DNA from: Pengzhenrongella sp031582905
GTDB lineage: Bacteria; Actinomycetota; Actinomycetes; Actinomycetales; Cellulomonadaceae
Reading direction: 5' to 3'
DNA: 64,000 bases
Assembly: GCF_031582905.1 (NCBI RefSeq)
Contig: NZ_CP133990.1
Location: 992,001-1,056,000 of the forward strand
Shown: positions 47,471 through 57,672 of the stretch, in pieces
Position numbering within the stretch: the first letter of the stretch is position 1
Layout of the letters: every line of letters starts with the position of its first letter
Translations under genes and position numbers: made by a program
The notes under the pieces: model-generated
What the model was told of the DNA's origin: nothing
What the model saw: the letters and a program-made list of their open reading frames with translations, nothing else
The model's database searches: none

Positions 47471-48409
47471 ATGTCCGCTCTGTCTGAGCTCGGCTCGCTG
47501 CGCAAGCAGAAGGGCCACGCGACCCAGGCCCCGTCGGAGAAGAACGACGGCAAGTGGTCGCTGTTCTTCCTCGGGCCGTGGTTCGTGGGCCTCCTGCTCA
47601 TCGTCGCCGGCCCGCTGCTCGCGTCGCTCTACCTGTCGTTCACCGACTACGACCTGCTGACCGACCCGGAGTTCATCGGCCTCGGGAACTACGAGGACAT
47701 GCTGAACGACCCGCGCCTGATGCGGGCGCTGCGGGTGACGTTCACCTACGTGTTCGTCTCGGTGCCGCTGCAGCTCATCGCGGCGCTCGGGCTGGCCCTG
47801 CTGCTGGACCGCGGGATGCGCGGCCTGGCCCTGTACCGGTCGGTGTTCTACCTGCCGTCCCTGCTGGGCGGGTCGGTCGCCATCGCGATCCTGTGGCGCC
47901 AGATCTTCGGCACGACGGGCCTCATCAACCAGGTCCTCGGCTACTTCGACATCGACGGCGTGGGCTGGGTCTCGCACCCGGACTACGCGCTGGGCACGCT
48001 GATCATCCTCAACGTGTGGACGTTCGGTGCACCGATGATCATCTTCCTCGCCGGGCTGCGCCAGGTCCCGGAGATGTACTACGAGGCCGCGTCGATCGAC
48101 GGCGCCTCGAAGCTGCGCCAGTTCTGGTCGATCACCATCCCGATGCTCACGCCGATCATCTTCTTCAACCTCGTGCTGCAGTTCATCGGGGCGTTCCAGA
48201 GCTTCACCCCGGCATTCGTGGTGTCGGGCGGCACGGGCGGCCCGGCCGACTCGACGCTGTTCTACACGCTGTATCTCTACCAGCAGGGCTTCGCGGCCCT
48301 GAACATGGGATACGCCTCCGCGATGGCGTGGCTCCTGCTGGTCATCATCGCCGTTCTCACCGCCCTGAACTTCTTCCTCTCCAAGTACTGGGTCTTCTAC
48401 AATGACTGA
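47471..48409 (+). CDS. CUT1 sugar ABC transporter permease (MalF/UgpA-like)
   Basis: A 312-residue inner-membrane protein with six helices (LFFLGPWFVGLLLIVAGPLLA, YRSVFYLPSLLGGSVAIAIL in part) and the EAA loop EAASIDGASKLRQFWSITIP that contacts the ATPase. First gene of a permease-permease-binding-protein operon; the ATPase gene is absent, as is common for CUT1 systems that share MsiK. ATG 47471 with GGGAGGTG upstream. Stop overlaps the next start. Confidence 0.93.
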   Translation: MSALSELGSLRKQKGHATQAPSEKNDGKWSLFFLGPWFVGLLLIVAGPLLASLYLSFTDYDLLTDPEFIGLGNYEDMLNDPRLMRALRVTFTYVFVSVPLQLIAALGLALLLDRGMRGLALYRSVFYLPSLLGGSVAIAILWRQIFGTTGLINQVLGYFDIDGVGWVSHPDYALGTLIILNVWTFGAPMIIFLAGLRQVPEMYYEAASIDGASKLRQFWSITIPMLTPIIFFNLVLQFIGAFQSFTPAFVVSGGTGGPADSTLFYTLYLYQQGFAALNMGYASAMAWLLLVIIAVLTALNFFLSKYWVFYND

Positions 48410-49306
48410 TCTCCAGAACGCCGCCGAGACGTTCGTCGTCGAGCCGAAGGCTCCCCGGAGCACCACGACAGGACCAAGCGCCGACGCGCCCGCTCGCTCA
48501 TCAAGCACGTGCTGCTCATCGCCCTCGGGGTGGTGATGCTGTACCCGCTGCTGTGGATGCTCTCGTCGTCGATCAAGCCGAACGACCTCATCTTCCGCGA
48601 GCCCGGGCTCATCCCGTCGCAGTTCGACCTCAGCAACTACTCGGTCGGCTGGGACGCCCTGCTGAACCCGTTCAGCCACTACCTGATCAACTCGGCGATC
48701 ATCGTCATGGGCTCGGTCCTGGGGAACCTCATCTCGTGCGCCCTGGCCGCCTACGCGTTCGCCCGGCTGAACTTCCGGTTCCGCACGCTGTGGTTCGCGA
48801 TCATGCTGATGTCGATCATGCTGCCGATCCACGTCGTGATCGTGCCGCAGTACATCCTGTTCTCGGAGCTGGGCTGGATCAACACGTTCCTGCCGCTGAT
48901 CGTGCCGAAGTTCCTGGCCACCGACGCCTTCTTCGTCTTCCTCATGGTGCAGTTCTTCCGCGGCATCCCGAAGGAGCTCGACGAGGCGGCGCGGCTGGAC
49001 GGCGCGGGCCACCTGCGGATCTTCTTCCGCATCATGCTGCCGTTGTCCCTGCCGGCGCTGGCGACCACCGCGATCTTCACGTTCATCTGGACCTGGAACG
49101 ACTTCTTCTCGCAGCTGATCTTCCTCACCAACCCGGACAAGTACACCGTCCCGGTCGCGCTGCGGACGTTCGTGGACTCCACCGGCGCCAGCTCGTGGGG
49201 CTCGCTGTTCGCGATGTCGATCGTGTCCCTCATCCCGGTCTTCTTCGTCTTCCTCTTCGGCCAGAAGTACCTGGTCAAGGGGATCGCGACGACCGGCATC
49301 AAGTAA
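48402..49306 (+). CDS. CUT1 sugar ABC transporter permease (MalG-like, frameshifted)
   Basis: About 301 residues after repair. ATG 48402 overlaps the upstream stop; one missing C at 48453-48456 separates FVVEPKAP from PEHHDRTKRRRARSLIKHVLL. The body has six helices and the EAA loop DEAARLDGAGHLRIFFRIMLP, plus the C-terminal LFGQKYLVKGIATTGIK end that is typical of MalG-type proteins. Pairs with the preceding permease. Confidence 0.92.
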
Positions 49307-49316
49307 CCGCCCGGGT

Positions 49317-49344
49317 CGCACGGGCTCGACGACGAGCCCGTGCG
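49317..49344 (+). terminator. Stem-loop between permease and binding-protein genes
   Basis: Perfect 12-base stem CGCACGGGCTCG / CGAGCCCGTGCG with loop ACGA, 11 bases after the permease stop and 46 bases before the binding-protein start. In this position it may protect the upstream mRNA or partly stop transcription. Confidence 0.75.
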
Positions 49345-49389
49345 GCCACCCTCCCGTGACCCCGCGGGAACGACGCACAGGAGACACCC

Positions 49390-50732
49390 ATGCGCAGCAC
49401 CCTGCGTACGCCCGGCCGGCCCCGCCGCCGGCTCATGACCATGGCCACCGCCCTCACGGTCGGCTCGCTCGCACTGGCCGGCTGCGGCCAGGCGGAGAAC
49501 GCCGCCGAGAACACCGGAGACGACGCCACCCCCGCGGCAGGGGGCGACTGCGAGGAGGCGGAGCTGCGCTATTCGTGGTGGGGCTCCGACGTGCGCCACC
49601 AGCTCAACCAGGAGGTCATCGACGCCTTCGAGGCCGAGAACCCGGGCATCACCATCACCCCGGACTTCACCGACTGGGCGGGGTACTGGGACAAGCTCGC
49701 GACCGGTGTCGCCGGTGGCGACACCCCCGACATCCTCATGCAGGAGGAGCGCTACCTGCGCGAGTACGCCGAGCGGGGCGTCCTCGCCGACCTCGGGCAG
49801 TACGACATCGCGACTGACGCGATCGACGACAACATCCTCGCCGCGGGGGAGACCGACGGGGGTCTGTACGGCATCCCGACCGGCGTCAACGTCTACTCGG
49901 TGCTCGCGAACCCGCAGGTCTTCGAGCAGGCCGGCGTCGAGATGCCGGACGACACGACGTGGAGCTGGGAGGACTTCCAGGAGGTCGCCATCCAGATCGG
50001 GCAGACCGAGGGTCTGTACGGCATGCAGGACCACGGCTACAACGAGCCCGGCTTCATGATCTTCGCCCGTCAGAAGGGCGAGGAGCTCTACACCCCGGAG
50101 GGCGAGCTCGGGTACGAGGACGAGACGCTCGTCGAGTGGTGGGAGATCGCCCTCAACCTGCAGCGCAACGGCGGGCAGCCGGCCGCGTCCGAGACCGTCG
50201 AGATCCAGGGTCTCGGGCCGGAGCAGTCGCTGCTCGGCACCAACCGCGGCGCGATGGGCGCGTGGTGGAGCAACCAGCTCACCGCGATCGAGACCGCTGC
50301 CGGGACCGAGCTGGAGCTGCTGCGCTGGCCGGGGAGTCCACGGGCGAGCGGACGGGCATGTACCTCAAGCCCGCGATGTACATCTCGATGGCCGCCGAGA
50401 GCGAGTGCCCCGACGCGGCCGCGTCGTTCATCGACTTCATGCTCAACAGCGAGACGGCCGGTGGGCTCCTGCTCTCCGACCGCGGTCTGCCGGCCAACAC
50501 CGACGTCCGCGAGGCGATCTCGGGCAACTTCAGCGCGAGCGAGCAGAAGGCGGCCGAGTTCATCGCCGACCTCGAGGACGAGATCGTCGACGGCACCGCC
50601 GTCCCGCCGATCGGCGCCGGTGAGGTCGCGGCGATCCTCGACCGCTACAACAACGAGGTGCTCTTCGAGCGGATGACGCCGCAGGACGCCGCGGAGCAGT
50701 TCCGCACCGAGGTGGAGTCGGTCATCGGCTGA
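49390..50732 (+). CDS. CUT1 sugar ABC transporter substrate-binding lipoprotein (frameshifted)
   Basis: About 447 residues after repair; lipobox LAGC near residue 31. YSWWGSDVRHQ, VIDAFEAENPGIT, DFTDWAGYWDKLA, and YLREYAERGVL are near-identical in pattern to the orphan binding protein at 27510-28849. One G is missing at 50331-50334; repair gives LRWPGESTGERTGMYLKPAMY (key part WPGESTGERTG). Last gene of the transporter operon; strong hairpin follows. Ligand unknown, probably an oligosaccharide or modified sugar given the flanking oxidoreductases. Confidence 0.9.
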
Positions 50733-50760
50733 TCAGCCCCACCGGTCCGACCCGCCGCCG

Positions 50761-50790
50761 CGCCCCGCACGACACCCGTCGTGCGGGGCG
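50761..50790. terminator. Bidirectional hairpin after binding-protein gene
   Basis: Perfect 13-base stem CGCCCCGCACGAC / GTCGTGCGGGGCG with loop ACCC, between convergent genes. Confidence 0.88.
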
Positions 50791-50837
50791 CGGTGCGTCC
50801 ATGTGGGTCGTGCAGCGTGGATCCCAGCACCGGCCGG

Positions 50838-51823
50838 TCAGCGGCCGGTGCGCTCCTCCGCGGCGGCGAGGTCGGGGAACAGGCGCTCGAGCGCCGTGCG
50901 GGCGTGCGCGAGCGCGAGGTCCTTCGCCTTCGCCTCGAGCATGACGTCGAGCGGGCCGGGTGCCGAGCGCAGCAGGTCCACCAGGTCCCACGGCGCGATG
51001 AAGTCGGCGTGCGGCGTGAGCCGCGGGGTGACCGGGACGCGCTCGACGCGTCTGCTGCCCGCGGGCCTGCGCTCGGCGATCTCGAGGTCGACCCGCGGGC
51101 TGGACAGGTGCACCTTGGGTCGCACCCCGGCGCCCAGGTGCGGTACGCCGCGGCGAGCGCGTCGGCCGGTGGCACCGTGACGGACTCCGCCGACGTGCGG
51201 TGGTGGTGGTGGTCGTAGGCGATCCGGACCCCGGTGCGCCGGTGCAGCTCCAGCACGTCGGTCACCCCGAACGGGCCGTCGTCGTTCTCCAGCGCCAGCC
51301 GCGCCCGGGTCCGCTCCGACAGGGTCTCGTAGGCGCGTGCCCACCGGTCCAGCGCGGACGGGCGGTCACCGTAGAGCCCACCGACGTGCACGACGACGGC
51401 GCCCTCGGGGCCCTGGTCGAGCGCGTCCAGCAGAGCGGTGTCCTGCTCGAGGTCGGCCGCCGACTTCGCGGTGAGGACCGGGTCCGCCGAGTTCAGGACG
51501 GTGTACTGACCGGGGTGCGTCGACAGGCGCAGGCCCAACGCGGTGGCGCGCTGACCGAGCGCCGTCAGCGTCTCGCGGCACTGGTCGATCTGGCGCCGGT
51601 AGTCCAGGTCCGGCAGGTCCGGGTGGGTGCCGTAGGGGATGGTCTGGCTGGAGAGCCGGAACATGCGCACGTCGAGGCGCTCGAGCCGGTCGAGGACGGG
51701 CCCGAGCATCTCGAGCGACCGCGACAGGTGCGGTCCGCTGCGCCAGCGACGGGTGTCCGCGGTGGGCAGTCCGCCCTCGCCGAGCACCTTGACCGCGAAG
51801 CCGAGCCGGTAGGGATGGGGCAC
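50838..51823 (-). CDS. uvsE: UV damage endonuclease UvdE/UvsE (frameshifted)
   Basis: About 328 residues after repair. UVDE family: YRLGFAVKVLGEGGLP start, SSQTIPYGTHPDLP, LRLSTHPGQYTVLNS, VVHVGGLYGDRPSALDR, ALENDDGPFGVTDVLELH and IAYDHHHHRT give the metal-binding His/Glu/Asp set of this TIM barrel. One base is missing (C4 at 51125-51128); repair gives RTWAPGVRPKVHLSSPR. It nicks DNA 5' of UV photoproducts and some other lesions in an alternative excision repair path. GTG start at 51823. Confidence 0.92.
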
Positions 51824-51955
51824 GCGCCCATCCTGACGTCGATCGACCGTGACGTCGCCCCGAGCGCACGTCGGCCCCGCAGCCGCCGGAGCGGTGCGGG
51901 GCCGGTGCGCCGGTGCGCCGGTGCGGGAAGTGTGGCGGAGACCGTGACGCGCAGG

Positions 51956-52165
51956 TCAGCGCCGGGCGTCGGGGCCGTCGTCGTCGACGTCCGCCGCCGC
52001 CGGACCCGGGCCGGTGTCCGGCTGCGCCGTCCCTGTGCCGTCACCCGACGTGGGCGATGCGGCGTGCGTGGAGTCGGGCCCCGGGCCGGTCGGCGGGGCG
52101 ACCGTGGTGTCGTCGGTGCGGCGGTCGGCGCTGCCGTCGTGCGGGGTGGACGCGGAGGTGCTCAT
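51956..52165 (-). CDS. Small disordered acidic protein (hypothetical)
   Basis: 69 codons, Asp/Thr/Pro/Gly-rich with no predicted fold (MSTSASTPHDGSADRRTDD at the start). Supported only by an excellent ribosome site AAGGAGCACCG directly before the ATG and by the lack of other features in the gap. Not recognised. Confidence 0.4.
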   Translation of the reverse strand: MSTSASTPHDGSADRRTDDTTVAPPTGPGPDSTHAASPTSGDGTGTAQPDTGPGPAAADVDDDGPDARR

Positions 52166-52235
52166 CGGTGCTCCTTGGGTCGGTCACGGGATGCGCGGCG
52201 GGCACCACCGGACGGCACTGCCCGCACCCGTCACG

Positions 52236-53111
52236 CTAGCCCTCGACGTGCGTCCCGCGCGCCCGGCGATCCGGCGCCGGGCCGAGGTCGACGCCGACCA
52301 TGGCGGCGCTGCGCTCCCACAGTCCCGCGGCCAGCGCGGGCTGCGACGCCTGCGGGTTGGTGCGCGCGACCCGCCGCTTGTCGTAGAAGCGGCCCGGCTC
52401 CCAGTCGGGGCCGGGTCGCCGGGTGGCGAGCCACACCAGCGTGTCGGCGCCCTTGTCCGGACCGACGGTCAGCAGGTGACGCAGCGGGGTGTGGTAGAGG
52501 AAGCGCATCGCGTCGGTGGTGTCGGACGCGAAGCCGGTCGCGACGACGCCGGGATGGAAGGCCGCGGCGGAGACGCCCCGGTCGCCGAAGCGGCGCTGCA
52601 GCTCGACGGTGAAGAGGATGTTGGCGAGCTTGCTGTCGCCGTACGCCTTGCGCGCGGAGTACCCGCGCTCGTTCTCCAGGTCGTCGAGGTCGAGGTGCCC
52701 GAAGAGCCGCGCCGCGACGCTCGACGTCGTGATGACGCTGGCCCGGCTCGCGACCAGCGTGCCCATGAGCTCGTGGGTGAGCAGGAACGGCGCGAGGTGG
52801 TTGACCTGCAGGGTGCGCTCGTGGCCGTCGACCGTCAGCGCACGCTCACCCATGAGCCCGCCGGCGTTGTTGGCCAGCACGTCGATCCGCGGGTACTGCG
52901 CACGCAGGGTCGTGGCGAGCGCCCGGACGTCGTCGAGCCGGGCGAAGTCGGCCAGGTGGAACGGGGCCCCGATCTCGCGTGCGACGGCCTCGGTTTTGTC
53001 CGGTGACCGGCCGACGACGACGACCTGCTCGCCGCGCCGGGCGAGGGCACGCGCCGCGGCGGCGCCGATCCCGTCGCTTGCCCCGGTGATGACGATGGTG
53101 CGGTCCGGCAT
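52236..53111 (-). CDS. Short-chain dehydrogenase/reductase (retinol-dehydrogenase-like)
   Basis: A 291-residue classical SDR. Cofactor motif TGASDGIGAAAARAL, NNAGG, catalytic Ser in ITTSSVAARL, and the YxxxK pair in AYGDSKLANILF, followed by PGVVATGFA. The C-terminal segment (PGRFYDKRRVARTNPQA) is typical of the retinol-dehydrogenase-like group. NADP preference likely from VVGRSPDK. Substrate unknown. Confidence 0.9.
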   Translation of the reverse strand: MPDRTIVITGASDGIGAAAARALARRGEQVVVVGRSPDKTEAVAREIGAPFHLADFARLDDVRALATTLRAQYPRIDVLANNAGGLMGERALTVDGHERTLQVNHLAPFLLTHELMGTLVASRASVITTSSVAARLFGHLDLDDLENERGYSARKAYGDSKLANILFTVELQRRFGDRGVSAAAFHPGVVATGFASDTTDAMRFLYHTPLRHLLTVGPDKGADTLVWLATRRPGPDWEPGRFYDKRRVARTNPQASQPALAAGLWERSAAMVGVDLGPAPDRRARGTHVEG

Positions 53112-53170
53112 GGGTGTTCTCTCCTCGTGGTCGGTCGTCGATCATCCCCGAGCGCGGGCGGTGGTGCGCG

Positions 53171-53766
53171 TCAGCGCCGGGCGTGCGCCGCCCGTCGCAC
53201 CAGCGTGACCAGCGCGTGGCCGGCGACCAGCGCCCCGAGACCACCGGCGGCGAGGTCGCCGAGGGTGTCGACCTGCTCGACGAAGATGGAGTCGTCGACG
53301 TAGGTGTGGCCGAGCCACTCCCCGAGCTCCCACAGGACGCTGAGCCCGAGCCCGAGCGACGTCGTGAGCATCACGACCCCCAGCGGTGCGCGCCCGAGAC
53401 CGCCTCGACCGGGTCCCGCGCCACGTCGAGCCGCACCGCCACGAGGTAGGCCATCGCCGACACCAGACCGGTCACCGCGAAGTGCACGACGAGGTCCCAC
53501 CAGGGGATCCGCTCGTACAGGCCGACCACGCCGCTCCACGCGGCCACGAGCAGCGCGGCGCCGTAGGCGACGTCGAGCCGGCCCGGGGTGCCGAGCGCCC
53601 GCGGGACCATGAGCCCGCCGAGCACGAGCAGCATGAGCGCGACCGCGACGCCGTCGAACCAGAGCACCGCCACGCCGACGCTGACGGCGCCCACGACCCG
53701 GACGGCATCGGCGGGGACCAGGAGAGCACGTGCGGTGGACGTGCCGTCGGGGAGGGCGCTCACCAC
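53171..53766 (-). CDS. DUF2238/YjdF-like membrane protein (frameshifted)
   Basis: About 198 residues after repair, with five or six helices. RIPWWDLVVHFAVTGLVSAMAY and LWELGEWLGHTYVDD...DTLGDLAAGGLGALVAG hold the conserved His, Glu and Asp residues seen in YjdF-like inner-membrane proteins. A missing base at 53393-53395 joins VEAVSG to RAPLGVVMLTT. GTG start 53766 (or 53763). Function unknown. Divergent from an ABC exporter. Confidence 0.7.
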
Positions 53767-53965
53767 GAGGAGGTTACCGGCGGGTCACCTCTGCGGCCGG
53801 TGCAGCGATGAGATCGCAGCGGTGCCCCGGTCTACCCGCGTGCACCCCGTGCCGACCCGGGACGGGCGACGCCGTGAAGACGACGACGACGAAGGGCTCA
53901 CCCATGCGACACACGACACGCGGCACCCCCGGCCGACCCGACCGGCGGGCGAGGGAGGCGACGAG

Positions 53966-54944
<979 letters not shown>

Positions 54945-54948
<4 letters not shown>

Positions 54949-55830
54949 CCCTCGACCGCGACACCGCACCCGCTGTCACCGCGACCGCTGTGACCGCGGT
55001 GACCGCCTCCGCCGTCACCGCACCTGCAGCGACCGGGGTGCACGCCGCGCTCGCGTCCGGACGCCGTCCACCACGGCCCAGGCCCTCACGACGTCGGTCG
55101 CCTTCGGGTGGCGGGCGCTGCTGAAGATCAAGCACGTCCCCGAGCAGCTGTTCGACGTCACCGCGTTCCCGATCATGATGACGCTCCTGTTCACCTTCCT
55201 GTTCGGCGGGGCGCTGGCCGGCAGCCCGGGGAGTACATCCAGTTCCTGCTCCCCGGGGCGCTGGTGCAGAGCGTCGTCATGATCACGATGTACACCGGCG
55301 TGACCCTGTCGACCGACGTGCAGAAGGGTGTGTTCGACCGGTTCCGGTCGATGCCGATCTGGCGGCCGGCACCGCTCGTCGGGATGCTGCTCGGTGACGC
55401 GGTGCGCTTCACGATCGCCTCGGTCGTGATGCTGACCGTCGGGTTCCTGATCGGGTTCCGGCCGGCCGGCGGGGCGGTGGGGACGGTCGCCGGGGTCCTG
55501 CTGCTCCTCGCGTTCGCGTTCAGCTTCGGGTGGATCTGGACGTTGCTCAGCCTCGTGCTGCGCACCCCGAACTCGGTGATGGGCGTCAGCATGCTCGTCA
55601 TCACGCCGCTGACCTTCGGCAGCAACATCTTCGTCGACCCGTCCACGATGCCGCGGTGGCTGCAGGGCTTCGTCGACGTCAACCCGATCTCGCACCTCGT
55701 CACCGCCGAGCGAGGACTCATGTCCGGGACGGCGACCGGCGGCCAGGTGCTCACGGTCCTGGTCTGGTGCGCCGTGCTGGTCGCGGTCTTCGGGACGCTG
55801 ACGATGCGCCGGTACGGCGCGGGCCGCTGA
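54945..55830 (+). CDS. ABC-2 exporter permease, DrrB type (two frameshifts)
   Basis: About 295 residues after two repairs (near 55059-55060 and at the G4 run 55228-55231). The body reads SVAFGWRALLKIKHVPEQLF, PIMMTLLFTFLFGGALAGSPG, then EYIQFLLPGALVQSVV, FDRFRSMPIWRPAPLVG, and FVDVNPISHLVTAERGLMSG, all standard for DrrB. The N-terminal 30 residues are Thr/Ala/Val repeats (VTATAVTAVTA). Forms the membrane half of the exporter with the overlapping ATPase. Confidence 0.87.
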
Positions 55831-55886
55831 GCGCTCCGCGGGACCGCGCGGGTGATGCGCGCAGGGGGTGACTGCCGTGGACCCGG

Positions 55887-57547
55887 GTGCTGTGCGACGT
55901 TGTGCGGGTGACCGCCTGCCGTCCACGTCGTGACCGGGGCGTCGACCTCGCGTCGGACGCCTGGCTGGCCGCGCCCGCCGCGCACCCGTGGTTCCTCACC
56001 GCCGCTGAGCGTGGCAACCCGGCCACCCGGCTGCGCCCCTGGACCGAGGGGAACGCCGTCCGGGCGCTCGTGCACGGACGGACGTACTTCGCTGCGCTGG
56101 CCGAGACGCTGCGGCGTGCCGGGTCCGGTGACCTCGTGCTGTTCGCCGACTGGCGCGGCGACCCCGACGAGCGGCTCGCCCCCGACGGGCCGACGGTCGG
56201 CGCGGCGCTGTCGGCGGCGGCGGCCCGCGGTGCGCGGGTCAAGGGGCTCATCTGGCGCTCGCACCTGGACCGGCTGCGCTTCTCCGCCGACCAGAACCGC
56301 GACCTCTCGCAGGACGTCAACGCCAGCGGCGGGGAGGTGCTGCTCGACCAGCGGGTCCGGCCGCTGGGGAGCCACCACCAGAAGTTCGTCGTCGCCCGCC
56401 ACCCCGACCGGCCCGCCGACGACGTCGCCTTCCTCGGCGGCATCGACCTCGCGCACAGCCGGCGGGACAACGCCGCGCACGACGGCGACCCGCAGGCCCA
56501 GCCGTTCTCGCGGTGGTACGGCCGGACCCCGGCCTGGCACGACGTCCAGGTCGCCCTCCGGGGCCCCGCCGTGCGCGACGTCGAGGACGTGTTCCGGGAG
56601 CGGTGGGAGGACCCCGCTGCGCTCTCCCGGCTGCCGTGGCACGTGGTCCCCGACGTACTGCGGCGCCTGGACCGCGACGCCGGCCACCTGCCACCAGCCC
56701 GGCCCGACCCACCGGTCGCCGGGACGTGCGCGGTGCAGCTCCTGCGGACGTACCCGAACCGCTGGCCGGGCTACCCGTTCGCCCCCGACGGCGAGCGCAG
56801 CGTCGCCCGCGGGTACGCCAAGGCCATGCGCCGCGCCCGGCGCCTCGTGTACGTCGAGGACCAGTACCTGTGGTCGGCGGCCGTGGCCCGCGTCTTCGCG
56901 GACGCGCTGCGCCGCGAGCCGGACCTGCACCTGATCGCCGTCGTGCCCCGGTACCCCGACCACGACGACCCGGTGACCCTGACGACGGGGCGGCTCGGCC
57001 ACGCGCAGGCCCTCGACCTCGTGCGGGCCGCGGGTGGGGACCGCGTGCTGGTGCTCGACGTGGAGAACCCCGGGGCGTCCCGGTCTACGTGCACGCGAAG
57101 GTCTGCGTCGTCGACGACGTGTGGGCGACCGTCGGCAGCGACAACTTCAACCGGCGGTCCTGGACGCACGACTCCGAGCTGAGCGCGGCCGTCGTCGACG
57201 AGGAGCGGGACGTCCGCGAGCCGGTCGACCCCGCGGGGCTGGGCGACGGAGCCCGGCGGTTCGCGCGGGACCTGCGGCTGCAGCTCATGCGCGAGCACGT
57301 CGACGTGGACGACGACGCCGGGCTGGTCGACCCCCACGAGGCAGTCGAGACGCTGCGCGGCAGCGCCGCGAGGCTGGACGCCTGGTACGACGGCGGGTGC
57401 ACGGGGCCTCGCCCGGCCGGGCGGCTGCGGTCGCACGCCGTGCGGTACCCGCCCCGCTGGCAGCGCCTGCTGGCGAGCCTGGTGTACCGGACGGTGCTGG
57501 ACCCCGACGGACGCCCACCGCGGATGAAGCTGCACGCGCGGCACTGA
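55887..57547 (+). CDS. Phospholipase D-family protein (frameshifted)
   Basis: About 553 residues after repair. Two HKD motifs: HHQKFVVARHPDRPADD (HxKx4-D type) and VYVHAKVCVVDDVWATVGS followed by DNFNRRSW. One G is missing at 57072-57075, just before the second motif. Cytoplasmic or membrane-associated; hydrolyses or transfers phosphatidyl groups; cardiolipin-synthase-like proteins are relatives. GTG 55887 is the first start; GTG 55908 is equally possible. No signal peptide. Follows the exporter by 56 bases. Confidence 0.87.
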
Positions 57548-57611
57548 CGGTAACGGGCCGGTGCTCGTCGGTGCTCCTCGGTGCCCAACCGTTCCTCCCG
57601 GTGCTGCGTCG

Positions 57612-57666
57612 CGACGACGGGGTGGCGCCGCCGGCTCTCCCGAGCCGGTGCACCACCCCGTCGTCG
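57612..57666. terminator. Two-part hairpin between PLD-like and M6 protease genes
   Basis: Outer stem CGACGACGGGGTGG / CCACCCCGTCGTCG (14 bases, perfect) enclosing an inner stem CCGGCTC / GAGCCGG with 4-base loop; placed between converging genes. Confidence 0.88.
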
Positions 57667-57672
57667 ACCGGG

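Noticed and set aside
47331..47487. 51-codon leader gene before the sugar permease
   Set aside because: Good ribosome site, but codon use lacks the strong GC3 bias of the neighbours and the frame overlaps the permease start; no recognisable protein.
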